Shown here piece after piece: positions 1 through 8,038 of a DNA stretch of 64,000 bases (position 1 is its first letter; each line of letters starts with the position of its first letter). Under the pieces are notes generated by a model that did no database searches, was not told the origin of the DNA, and was given only the letters and a program-made list of their open reading frames with translations. This DNA is from Rhodococcus_F sp040656415. GTDB lineage: Bacteria; Actinomycetota; Actinomycetes; Mycobacteriales; Mycobacteriaceae. The position numbers and the translations under genes are program-made. Location: the NCBI RefSeq assembly GCF_040656415.1, contig NZ_JBFAMC010000002.1:558001-622000 (forward strand), read 5' to 3'.

Positions 1-2
1 GG

Positions 3-1748
3 TTGACTGCAGGGCTCGGTGCTGTGGCGGCTGGTTCGGCGAAGGCCTTCCCCTTCGATATCGACCCGTTGCGCCCGTTCGTCTTCTCGTCTCCGCACCT
101 CGAGCCGTTCCGTGAGCCGTTGCCTGCGCTCCCTGCCGTTGGGGGTACCGGCATCGAAATGCACGCCAACAGTACGACGCACGTCTTCCATCCGGACCTT
201 CCGCCATCTCCCGCGCTCGGTTACGGCGGCTCGAGCTACCTCGGTCCGATAATCGAGGCGCACGTCGGCGAGCAGACAGCGCTGACCTACCGCAACGACA
301 TTGGGGACAACCCTTTCGCCGCCGACGTCGACACACGGCTACACGGAGTCACCGAACTGGACCGTACCCAGGTTCCTACATCGCTGCACCTGCACGGCGG
401 CCGGACGCCACCCGAGTTCGACGGGCATCCTGAGCACACGATCCGACCGGGGCAGGCGTTGATCAACCAGTACCCCAATCGTCAGGATGCCAGCACCCTT
501 TGGTATCACGACCACGCCATGGGAGTTACCCGCCTCAACATCTACGCCGGTCTGGCCGGCATGTATCTGCTGCGGGACGAGTACGACACGGGCACCGGCG
601 ACAATCCGCTGGGCCTTCCCTCAGGAGAGTTCGAAGTGCCGTTGATCCTGCAGGACAAGAACTTCACCAACGACGGACGACAGAGTGTGCGCTCGAATAC
701 GTTGAATCCACCGGGCAGCTGGGAACCGGCTACGCCTGGCGACGTCGGCGTGGTGAACGGCAAGGTGTGGCCGGAGCTAGAGGTGGCGCGTGGCTTGTAT
801 CGGCTGCGCATGGTGAACGCCGCCTCGTTCAGTGTGTGGAATCTATTTTTCGAGAACCGGATGCGGTTCTGGGTGATCGGTGCGGGAGGTGGGCTTCTCG
901 ACGCCCCTGCGCCGGTCGACCATGTACGGCTCGGGCCGGGCGAGCTCATCGATCTGCTCGTGGACTTCGGGATGCTCGAACCTGGAACCACGGTCGAGCT
1001 GCGCAACGACGAACCCGTCCCGGAGCAGGTAGCGCAGCGCGGGGTTCAGATCATGCCACGGTTCTGCCGGTTCCGGGTCGGGTCGGCAGCGGGTTTCAAG
1101 GGGCCGGTGCCGCAAAGCCTGCGCGGCGGTAGCCGACAGCCAGCGTTGCTTCCTGCAATTGCCCAGCCAACGGTGGTTCGCAACGTATCGGTGCTGCAAC
1201 TCGCCAACGGGCTGGGCCTACCGGCTCCCTTGATGTCGCTGAACAACCTGCTCTACACCAGCGATGACATCGAGATGCCCCAGCAGGGAACAGTCGAGCA
1301 GTGGAACATCGTCAACGCGACTCCTGAGCCGCATCCGATCCACCTGCACCTCGTGACCTTTCGGGTGGCTAGCAGGCAGGGCATCGACACGAACGCGCTG
1401 ATGTCGGGTCACCCACTCCCGCCGATCGGGACCAGGTGGACACCGTCCCCGGACCAGTTCACCGTCGGTCCCGTCCAGCCGCCGCAGCCGTGGGAGACGG
1501 GTTTCAAAGACACCGTCATCGCCGACGCCAATTCCGTCACCCGGGTGATCGTCCGCTTTCCGACTGCCGACGAGCTCGGCTTCGACCCTGACGCGACGTT
1601 CGGGATGTCGAGGACGTCGGCGGACCATTCCGGCGGCGGGCATCTCCCTGGGTCGGCGAATCCACTGCAGGGTTACGTATGGCACTGTCACATGCTCGAT
1701 CACGAGGACCACGACATGATGCTGCGATACCGACTCGTCCCTGGTTAG
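3..1748 (+). CDS. Multicopper oxidase (5' end outside window)
   Basis: Secreted or periplasm-facing copper oxidase of the bilirubin oxidase/phenoxazinone synthase/CotA type, which oxidises phenols or metals with O2. All four copper-ligand clusters are present, numbering from the first in-frame codon at base 3: HLH (129-131), WYHDH (167-171), HPIHLH (444-449) and WHCHMLDHEDHDMM (560-573). The last contains the HCHxxxHxxxxM type 1/type 3 signature. The first residues (TAGLGAVAAGSAKA) look like the end of a Tat or Sec signal peptide, so the true start lies before base 1 and the TTG at base 3 is probably not the start. The gene stands alone on its strand. The family call is secure; the substrate cannot be told. 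Confidence 0.93.
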   Translation: MTAGLGAVAAGSAKAFPFDIDPLRPFVFSSPHLEPFREPLPALPAVGGTGIEMHANSTTHVFHPDLPPSPALGYGGSSYLGPIIEAHVGEQTALTYRNDIGDNPFAADVDTRLHGVTELDRTQVPTSLHLHGGRTPPEFDGHPEHTIRPGQALINQYPNRQDASTLWYHDHAMGVTRLNIYAGLAGMYLLRDEYDTGTGDNPLGLPSGEFEVPLILQDKNFTNDGRQSVRSNTLNPPGSWEPATPGDVGVVNGKVWPELEVARGLYRLRMVNAASFSVWNLFFENRMRFWVIGAGGGLLDAPAPVDHVRLGPGELIDLLVDFGMLEPGTTVELRNDEPVPEQVAQRGVQIMPRFCRFRVGSAAGFKGPVPQSLRGGSRQPALLPAIAQPTVVRNVSVLQLANGLGLPAPLMSLNNLLYTSDDIEMPQQGTVEQWNIVNATPEPHPIHLHLVTFRVASRQGIDTNALMSGHPLPPIGTRWTPSPDQFTVGPVQPPQPWETGFKDTVIADANSVTRVIVRFPTADELGFDPDATFGMSRTSADHSGGGHLPGSANPLQGYVWHCHMLDHEDHDMMLRYRLVPG

Positions 1749-1948
1749 GGCGGGTGCCGACGGACACTGACACGGGGCTGCCGAGGGTGCGCACATCCTG
1801 ACCCTGAAGCGAGGTTGGACCCTTCGGGCTGCAACCTCCCCAACCTTCTGTTGATAATTATTATGTGCAATAGTGTTCCAAGATCTGCATAGCGTCGTTG
1901 CGCTATTTCTTCGCCGCTGCGCAGAGCCATCGAGTGAGAGGCCCCGTT

Positions 1949-2224
1949 TTGAGCATCACCCGCAAGATCACTACAACCGCCGCAGCTACCGTCGCTGCTG
2001 CGAGCATGGGGTTCGGGGTGGCGTCTGCCGCTCCCGCGCCTGCTGCGCCTGCCGCTCCTGCGGCATCCGACCCCGTGGCATCAGGAACCGGGTCATCCGA
2101 CCTCCGGCAATCCGTGGTGGGGTCCGCAATAGTGGGGTCCCTCGCGATCGGGGTTCTCGACCTGGGATCATCCCTCATCGGCGCGCTCACCCCTCCGCCA
2201 CCTCCGCCGCCTCCGGCGCCGTAG
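1949..2224 (+). CDS. Small secreted Ala/Pro-rich protein
   Basis: A protein of about 91 residues with a typical exported layout. A positively charged start (SITRKITTT) leads into a hydrophobic Ala-rich stretch ending ASAAPAPA, a likely signal peptidase site, then a Pro/Ala-rich segment, a second hydrophobic Gly/Ser/Leu stretch and a run of prolines at the C terminus. I chose the TTG at 1949, preceded by GAGAGG at proper distance. An upstream ATG at 1898 is in frame but would put a charged non-signal segment in front. No catalytic motif is visible. Similar short Pro-rich exported proteins are common in mycolata, but the function is unknown. Confidence 0.6.
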   Translation: MSITRKITTTAAATVAAASMGFGVASAAPAPAAPAAPAASDPVASGTGSSDLRQSVVGSAIVGSLAIGVLDLGSSLIGALTPPPPPPPPAP

Positions 2225-2395
2225 CGTCCCGGCCAAACCGGCAACGACCGCGGTTGGTTTCCCTTCCCGGGTCGAACAGTCGGGGATGTCATCACCTTCT
2301 ACCGATTCGAAGCCGACGAGACGTTTTCACCACAACGATCCGCAAGAAAATGAACATTCTGGACCGGTTTCCCGCTTCCGGCCTAGAGTGCATGT

Positions 2396-3898
2396 GTGGC
2401 CCCAGACGCGGCAGTAGTCGTACCCGCTCACGTACACACCTTGATCGTGGGAGCGGGCTTCGCGGGTTTGGGCATCGCAGCCCGGATCCTCCGGGAGCAT
2501 TCACAAGCTGATGTGTTGATCATCGAACGGGGCAACGACGTCGGTGGAACTTGGCGCGACAACACCTATCCCGGTTGCGCCTGCGACGTCCCGACGTCGT
2601 TGTACTCGTTCTCGTTCGCACCGAGTGCCGAATGGACGCACACGTTCGCACGTCAAGCAGAGATCTACCGCTACCTCAGGCAGGTCGCGATCGACACCGG
2701 GGTCATCGACAAGGTGGTGACCGAATGTGAACTCCGAGAAGCGCGGTGGGATGACAGCAGGGCCTTGTGGGAGGTCAGTACAAGCCGTGGGCAGCTGACC
2801 GCTGACGTGCTGATCATCGCGACTGGAGCGCTGTCGACTCCAAGTCTTCCGGACATTCCCGGGCTCGAGATGTTCGGTGGTACCGCGTTCCATTCCGCCA
2901 GGTGGAACCACGACCACGACCTCCGAGGTGAACGGGTCGCCGTTGTCGGCACGGGGGCGTCCGCAGTGCAATTCGTCCCCGAAATAGCACCTTTGGCGAA
3001 GCATCTCACCGTGTTTCAACGTACCCCGGCATGGGTCATCCCGCGTCTGGACCGCGAACTCTTCGGTTTCGAGAGGTATCTGTATCGCAGGATTCCGTGG
3101 GTGCAGAAGGCGGTGCGCGGGTCCGTGTACAGCCTGCGGGAGGCGCTCGGCGGTGTACTCCAGCACGCAACTGAGCTGTTGCCGGTGTTCGAGGTTGTGG
3201 CCAAGACACATCTACTCCGACAGGTCCGTGACCGCGAACTGCGCCGGAAGCTCACCCCCGACTTCACGATCGGGTGCAAGCGAATTCTCTTGTCGAACGA
3301 TTGGTTCCGCACGCTCGACCGCCGCGACGTATCGCTGGTCGATGCCGGACTCGTCGGCGTCACACCAGACGGCGTCGTCGACGCGGCAGGCAACGAACAC
3401 AAGGTTGACACGATCATTTTCGCGACCGGGTTCATGCCGACCGAACCGCCTGTCGCGCACGCGCTGCGCGGGACGAGCGGTCGTACTCTCGCCGAGCACT
3501 GGAATGGCAGCCCGAGTGCGTACAAGGGCACTACGGTCGCCGGTTTCCCCAACCTGTTCCTGATGTACGGGCCGAACACCAACCTGGGGCACAGTTCCAT
3601 CATCTATATGCTCGAGTCGCAGTCTGCCTATATCGCCGATGCCCTGAAGATGATGCGTCACAGCGAAATAGCATCATTCGAGATTGCCGAAGAAGCGCAG
3701 CACCGATACAACGAGCGGATCCAGTCAGCGCTGGAAACAACCGTTTGGAACAAGGGAGGGTGCTCGAGTTGGTATCTGGACTCCACCGGGCGCAACTCGG
3801 TCCAATGGCCGACCTTCACTTGGAAGTTCCGTACTCAAATGCAGCGATTCGATGAGGAAAACTACATCTCCCACCGCAAGACGCCTTCCTTTTCTTGA
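2396..3898 (+). CDS. Flavin-containing monooxygenase (Baeyer-Villiger type)
   Basis: FAD/NADPH monooxygenase of 500 residues. The N-terminal FAD fingerprint GAGFAG is at 19-24. A second Rossmann motif for NADPH (VVGTGASAVQ) lies near 183-192. Between them FGGTAFHSARW (160-170) fits the Baeyer-Villiger signature FxGxxxHxxxW. Such enzymes insert oxygen next to a ketone or oxidise soft heteroatoms, and Rhodococcus genomes usually hold many. Start GTG at 2396; no clear Shine-Dalgarno precedes it. It is not obviously in an operon, and a 180-base gap with no gene follows. The substrate cannot be predicted. Family call confident; the Baeyer-Villiger subtype rests on the signature only. Confidence 0.9.
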   Translation: MAPDAAVVVPAHVHTLIVGAGFAGLGIAARILREHSQADVLIIERGNDVGGTWRDNTYPGCACDVPTSLYSFSFAPSAEWTHTFARQAEIYRYLRQVAIDTGVIDKVVTECELREARWDDSRALWEVSTSRGQLTADVLIIATGALSTPSLPDIPGLEMFGGTAFHSARWNHDHDLRGERVAVVGTGASAVQFVPEIAPLAKHLTVFQRTPAWVIPRLDRELFGFERYLYRRIPWVQKAVRGSVYSLREALGGVLQHATELLPVFEVVAKTHLLRQVRDRELRRKLTPDFTIGCKRILLSNDWFRTLDRRDVSLVDAGLVGVTPDGVVDAAGNEHKVDTIIFATGFMPTEPPVAHALRGTSGRTLAEHWNGSPSAYKGTTVAGFPNLFLMYGPNTNLGHSSIIYMLESQSAYIADALKMMRHSEIASFEIAEEAQHRYNERIQSALETTVWNKGGCSSWYLDSTGRNSVQWPTFTWKFRTQMQRFDEENYISHRKTPSFS

Positions 3899-4078
3899 CT
3901 AGTTCCAAAATAGGCGCCAAGGCCTGAGAGGGCCCTCGACCCTCCGGCTTCGATTCGGAAGGCGCCGCGATGCCTGAAATACACGCGTGAACACCAACAA
4001 CGTGGGAATTCCCGCAACTAGCACTACGAAATCACTTGCCGCGGGAACTCAGGGTCTGATCGGGCCACTGGACCAGGT

Positions 4079-4138
4079 TCAGAGTAGGCCCCACCAATAG
4101 ACCAGCAAGGCGAGAATGAACACGATCGCCGTTTCCAT
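4079..4138 (-). CDS. 19-residue membrane micro-protein
   Basis: A tiny frame encoding METAIVFILALLVYWWGLL, in effect one hydrophobic helix ending in aromatic residues (YWW). The ATG at 4138 sits 5 bases after a near-perfect Shine-Dalgarno (GAAGGAGGG on the minus strand), much stronger than most sites in this window. The frame stays open far upstream, but only this end has a ribosome site and a sensible composition. One-helix peptides of this size often act as small subunits of a transporter or as regulators; no transporter gene is adjacent, so no role is assigned. Confidence rests on the ribosome site and the composition. Confidence 0.55.
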   Translation of the reverse strand: METAIVFILALLVYWWGLL

Positions 4139-4466
4139 GACACCCTCCTTCGCCCGACTGCACACACCATGCATTTCATGACCATTCGTTATGGTGTCAA
4201 CTCCATCTTCCCCCTTTGAGGCAGCGAGTGTCTGCAGGTGCGCGTTGTATGCCAAGTTGTATCCGGAGGATCTCTTCGAGGTGTTGTTCCCCTCGGTAGT
4301 CGGAAATGTCTCAGCCCACCTGACACGAGCGAGGGTCGATGCCGTCTCGTGCAACGGGCACTCGGAGTGCAAGACAGTCGTGTCGGGTGACGTTGCTAGG
4401 TTAGGCGGTGTCAGGGCACCGGCTCGGATGACCGTGTCCCGGGTCGGTCGAAAGGTGCTGTCTTCC
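4139..4466. other. Intergenic region without a confident gene
   Basis: 328 bases between the micro-protein (minus) and the YdjM-type hydrolase (plus). Frames running through it lack coding character and are extensions of the flanking genes. It must hold both divergent promoters, but I cannot pick out a convincing -35/-10 pair. Confidence 0.5.
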
Positions 4467-5270
4467 ATGGTGATGGGTCCCACACACGCGATGTCCGGTG
4501 CTGCGGTCGGTCTGGCAGTCTCAGATCTTCTTCCGCCCGACTGGGGTGGACCCACCTCGACTGCCGAGACATTCACATTCGCGGCCGTGTGTGCGGGAGC
4601 GGCATTGCTTCCGGACCTCGATACGAGTCAGTCCACCGTTTCACGCTCCTTCGGTCCGGTCAGCAATGTCCTTGCCAAAGGTGTCGATGCGCTGTCGCTG
4701 GGCTTCTACACCCTTACGAGGGGCAAACGCGACGGGAAGCGACGCGGCGGGCACCGAACGCTCACCCACACTGCGCTGTTTGCGGTCGGTATCGGGGCGG
4801 GGGTAACGGCACTGATCGTTCGGTTCGGCAAGCCCGCGATCATCGCGACGCTCTTCATCTTCTTGGGGCTCGCGCTCCGCGGCCTGGCGGGTGAGCTGGC
4901 CAAAGAAAAGGGCTGGCTGGCGGTTTCAGCTGTTGCCGCGGTCCTGTCAGCTTTGACGTGGCAGATGTATCCCACCGAAGCCGGCTCCACGGGGCTCGGT
5001 GTCGCGGTGGCTCTCGGTTGCGTCACCCATTGTCTTGGGGATGCGATCACGAAGGACGGCGTGCCGTTTCTCGCACCGTTCATCACCGTCCGCAAGGAGC
5101 GATGGTGGGAGCTGCGGCTGCCGCCCTTCCTGTCCATCAGGGCGGGTGGGCCTTTCGAGAAGGTCATACTCGGGCCTGCGCTAACCGTGGCCGTCGGCTT
5201 GATGGCTGTCTGGGCCATCGATGGTGCGCCACAGGCGATCTACGACGCATTCATGCCTGTACAGGGGTGA
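4467..5270 (+). CDS. YdjM-type membrane-bound metal-dependent hydrolase
   Basis: About 267 residues, matching the YdjM/LexA-binding inner-membrane hydrolase family (PF04307). The metal-ligand pattern is visible: GPTHAMSGAAVG at the N terminus, GAALLPDLDTSQS, RGGHRTLTHTALF and THCLGDAITKDGVP, giving the His and Asp ligands typical of the family. Several hydrophobic helices alternate with them. I chose the ATG at 4467 because the family begins at the THxxxG motif; a longer in-frame reading from 4191 has non-coding composition. Members are thought to be metal-dependent membrane hydrolases, and some are induced by DNA damage. The substrate is unknown. A gene for an adenosine-specific-kinase family protein follows in the same direction. 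Confidence 0.82.
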   Translation: MVMGPTHAMSGAAVGLAVSDLLPPDWGGPTSTAETFTFAAVCAGAALLPDLDTSQSTVSRSFGPVSNVLAKGVDALSLGFYTLTRGKRDGKRRGGHRTLTHTALFAVGIGAGVTALIVRFGKPAIIATLFIFLGLALRGLAGELAKEKGWLAVSAVAAVLSALTWQMYPTEAGSTGLGVAVALGCVTHCLGDAITKDGVPFLAPFITVRKERWWELRLPPFLSIRAGGPFEKVILGPALTVAVGLMAVWAIDGAPQAIYDAFMPVQG

Positions 5271-5374
5271 TCAAGGTGGCAGCACCCGCGTCACCCTCGT
5301 TGTAGTCCTTGCCGAAGCGAGGCAGACTGTTTGTCAACCCTTCTGTCAAATCGCAGGCATCGGAGGAGACGATC

Positions 5375-5857
5375 GTGGAACTGCACATCGTGGCGGTCGA
5401 CAAGCCTGACGACATGAACGTGGTCGTCGGGCAGTCCCACTTCATCAAGACTGTCGAGGACCTGCATGAAGCGCTGGCTGGGGTGAGTCCCCACCTCCGG
5501 TTCGGTGTGGCGTTCTGCGAAGCCTCAGGGCCTCGTCTCGTGCGTTGCTCGGGCAACGACGATCGTCTCGTCGAGTTGGCTACGCGCAACGCCCTTGCCG
5601 TCGGAGCGGGACACTCGTTCTTCGTATTCGTGGAGGACGGCTACCCGGTGAACATCATGAACACGCTGAAGCAGATACCGGAGGTGTGCGGCATCTTCTG
5701 CGCTACGGCCAACCCCGTCGAGATCATCGTCGCCGAGACGGAGCTCGGCAGGGGAATTGCCGGCGTGATCGACGGGGGCCCACCAGCAGGCGTGGAGACG
5801 AGTGCCGATGTCGCCGACCGCAAGGCATTGCTCCGCACTATCGGTTACAAGCTCTGA
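5375..5857 (+). CDS. Adenosine-specific kinase family protein (PF04008)
   Basis: A 160-residue protein whose whole length fits the adenosine-specific kinase fold family, known mainly from archaea and thermophiles. Hallmarks are VVGQSHFIKTVEDLHEAL, FGVAFCEASGPRLVR, NALAVGAGHSFFVF, IFCATANPVEIIVAET and the closing RKALLRTIGYKL. The start is GTG at 5375, six bases after a strong GGAGGAG; the in-frame codon at 5309 has no ribosome site. Named for adenosine phosphorylation in a structural study of an archaeal member; the role in actinobacteria is not established. It follows the YdjM-like gene by 104 bases and could share its transcript. Confidence 0.85.
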   Translation: MELHIVAVDKPDDMNVVVGQSHFIKTVEDLHEALAGVSPHLRFGVAFCEASGPRLVRCSGNDDRLVELATRNALAVGAGHSFFVFVEDGYPVNIMNTLKQIPEVCGIFCATANPVEIIVAETELGRGIAGVIDGGPPAGVETSADVADRKALLRTIGYKL

Positions 5858-5884
5858 ACCCCGACCCGATACAGATCCGTGCCG

Positions 5885-6259
5885 TCAGAGCACGTAATTC
5901 GCGATGAGGTGGTTGACGGAGCGGATGTCGGCGCCACGGCTGAATTCGAAGCGCACGTTCCCCATGCCGCTGTACCACAGGGCGAGCTCGGTGTCGGAAT
6001 CGAATGTTCCCGCCGTCTCCACAGAGAACGCCTGGATTCGGCTGTGGGGTAGTGAGGTGTAGTCCTTCTTCTTTCCGGTGATGCCCTGCACGTTGAGCAC
6101 CACGATGCGCTTGTTGGTGAAAGTCACCGAGTCGCGCACGCCCTTGAATGCCAGGTGGATCTCCTCGTCAGGGACGAGGATCCCCTGAAGGGCATCCCGG
6201 GCGGCAGCGGGATCCGATGGGGAGAGTTTGATGAACGTGGCGTTGTCGAAGTCGATCAC
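5885..6259 (-). CDS. Bacterial PH-domain protein (DUF1696/bPH type)
   Basis: 124 residues reading as one bacterial pleckstrin-homology domain: alternating beta strands (EIHLAFKGVRDSVTFTNKRIVVLNVQG, in short pieces) followed by KKKDYTSLPHSRIQAFSVETAG and a closing helix. The KRIVVLNVQGITGKKKDYTSLP signature is characteristic of this domain in YvbH-like proteins. No signal peptide and no membrane helix, so cytosolic. The start is GTG at 6259. It lies 63 bases downstream of the pseudokinase gene on the same strand, so the two may be co-transcribed. Ligand and role unknown. Confidence 0.8.
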   Translation of the reverse strand: MIDFDNATFIKLSPSDPAAARDALQGILVPDEEIHLAFKGVRDSVTFTNKRIVVLNVQGITGKKKDYTSLPHSRIQAFSVETAGTFDSDTELALWYSGMGNVRFEFSRGADIRSVNHLIANYVL

Positions 6260-6322
6260 GGGCAGATCCTATGGCAGCGTGGGCGGAATAAGACCTGTTC
6301 CGAGGATTTGACCGACGTCGGC

Positions 6323-7573
6323 TCAGGGAATGCTGCGGCACGGCCCGTCCGGTGGCGGGGTGTGCTGGTAGCCGGGGTAGCAGGGCAGTACCTGCGGTGC
6401 GGGCGGCACTTGCGCTGGTGCGGGGGATGACCCGGATCGGCGGCACGGCCCGTCCGGTGGCGGGGTGTGTTCGTAGCCGGGGTAGCAGGGCAGTACCTGC
6501 GGTGCCGGTGCCGGCGCCGGCGCCGGCGCTGGATTCGGTGCCGGTCTGGTTGGGGCAACTTCCTGCGGCGGAGGCGTTTCAGCGATCTGCGTTTCCGCTT
6601 GCGATTGCGCTTGTCCCGGTTGCGCTTGCTCCTCAGCTGTCGGATTGGTCGTGGGGGTCGGTGAAGTGTCCAGGGTGGGCGAGGACGCCTGCGCCGAGGT
6701 CGGTAACGCGGCGGGGCCTGCCACGTCGGGTGATGGTCTCGACCCGATAACTATGCCGCCGACGATCGCGACGGCGACGATTGCCGTGACCGAGACAGCG
6801 GTGAGCATGACACGGCGACTCCAGTTGGTGGGAAGAATCGCGGGCGTCACCCCGTGGACGGATTGTCTAGGTGTTGCGGCTGCGCGAGCCGCGGCGGCCA
6901 GGTCGTGCGCAGACCGGTATCGCCGTGAGGGGTCGGCTGCCGTGCCGCGTGCGATCACGGCGTCCATGTCGACAGGTACCGTCGAGATCACCGACGACGG
7001 GCGCGGAGGCGACTCGCTTCTGTGCCACGACTGAAAGGGTGTGCCGGTGAGGCATTCGAACAACACGGCGGTCAGGCCGTAGACGTCCGCCGGCCTACCT
7101 GGATTCGCGGGGAGTCCGACGTCGGTGAGGCAGATCAGCCCGTTTTCCTGCACGCGAACGTTCGCCGATGTGACGGCCTGCTCGGTCACTCCGGCAGCAT
7201 GGACGGCTTCCAGTGCCGTCGACAGTTGCTCGACGACTTCGACCGCGCGAGGTACGTCCATCGCTCCGGTGGACTCGAGCATCGTCTGCAGGCTGACACC
7301 TCGCGTGTGTGGTGTTGCGAGGAAGAGGTGGTCTCCGATCTGCCCGAAGTCGTGGATCGGTATCACATGCGGGTTGCGGACGTTTGCCGCGATGTTGGCT
7401 TCTCGTTCGAAACGATCGCGGTAGTCATCGTTCTCAGTAGTTTCCGGCGGCAGTGCTCGCACGGTGACGTGCCGATGCGTGATCGTGTCGAATGCTGCCC
7501 AGACCTCGCCGTTCGCATCCGCCGACAGCGGAAGGTCGAGGCGGTACTTGCCGAATTGGGCTCCAACTTGCAT
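6323..7573 (-). CDS. Membrane-anchored serine/threonine pseudokinase with ectodomain repeats
   Basis: 416 residues: an N-terminal kinase-like domain (about 8-230), one transmembrane helix (about 255-278), an extracellular Ala/Pro/Gln linker, and two copies of a short Cys motif (QVLPCYPGY...DGPC, at 359-377 and 394-412). The fold resembles PknB-type actinobacterial kinases, but the key residues are lost. The glycine loop is SADANGEVW, the VAIK lysine is Arg39 (VTVR), the HRDxKxxN loop reads TEQAVTSAN (130-138), and DFG is DVG (151-153). Phosphotransfer is therefore unlikely and a scaffold or sensor role more likely. The ATG at 7573 has GGAG upstream and matches the family start; a longer frame to 7747 lacks support. 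Confidence 0.85.
   Translation of the reverse strand: MQVGAQFGKYRLDLPLSADANGEVWAAFDTITHRHVTVRALPPETTENDDYRDRFEREANIAANVRNPHVIPIHDFGQIGDHLFLATPHTRGVSLQTMLESTGAMDVPRAVEVVEQLSTALEAVHAAGVTEQAVTSANVRVQENGLICLTDVGLPANPGRPADVYGLTAVLFECLTGTPFQSWHRSESPPRPSSVISTVPVDMDAVIARGTAADPSRRYRSAHDLAAAARAAATPRQSVHGVTPAILPTNWSRRVMLTAVSVTAIVAVAIVGGIVIGSRPSPDVAGPAALPTSAQASSPTLDTSPTPTTNPTAEEQAQPGQAQSQAETQIAETPPPQEVAPTRPAPNPAPAPAPAPAPQVLPCYPGYEHTPPPDGPCRRSGSSPAPAQVPPAPQVLPCYPGYQHTPPPDGPCRSIP
6335..6505. repeat. Two 66-bp direct repeats inside the pseudokinase gene
   Basis: Copies at 6335-6400 and 6440-6505, 105 bases apart, differ only in a few bases within one 7-base window. They encode the two CYPGY-type ectodomain motifs. 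Near identity at synonymous positions points to a recent duplication or ongoing conversion. Confidence 0.85.
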
Positions 7574-8038
7574 CGTCGTTCTCCGCCGCTTGAAATGGGC
7601 GCATCTGCTGGATTGCGCACCGGGGAGGTCGATCGCCTCCTCAACCGGAAATTCTACGGCCTGGCTTTCGGTCGTGTAGTTAACGATTTGCGAACTACCT
7701 TCGTACGCTGCACCTTTCGTTCCAGGGCGACGACTGTCTCGCGACACGGCAGCTCAGGGAACCGTGTTCGAACCACCGCGGACCCGCACATGTCAGAGGC
7801 CACGCTGTGATGTGAGCAAGTATCGACTTGCTCCCCAGGTGTCGGGATGCGGCAATTCAAGCGTCCAGAAGCGGGGTCTGATCTTGCTTCGGCCTGGGCA
7901 GAATCATGCGAGGACGGCGGGATCTCGTGGTCTGAGCGCGTCCACACTGACTGCTGATCAATGCATCCGGGTCGCGGTCGCAGATACAATCGAGTTCTTA
8001 CGCTGGTAAGGCAGATCTTGGATGGGAGCTGGTCTCGA
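7574..8038. other. Divergent promoter region of pseudokinase and PKS genes
   Basis: 465 bases with no credible gene. It must carry the promoters of both flanking divergent genes. The only clear structure is an inverted repeat at 7814-7833. GGGAGC at 8024-8029 serves as ribosome site for the PKS start. Confidence 0.6.
7814..7833. promoter_or_regulatory. Inverted repeat upstream of PKS, candidate operator
   Basis: GAGCAAGT, a 4-base centre, then ACTTGCTC: perfect 8-bp arms. It lies about 205 bases before the PKS start and 240 before the pseudokinase start. The short spacing suits a dimeric repressor. No regulator gene is adjacent. Confidence 0.4.

Noticed and set aside
4142..4576. Long front part of the frame that contains the 19-residue peptide
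   Set aside because: It overlaps the start of the YdjM-like gene and has no ribosome site or protein character; only its last 20 codons are supported.
7654..7989. 111-codon minus frame between pseudokinase and PKS
   Set aside because: Composition is non-coding and it lacks a ribosome site; taken as regulatory DNA.
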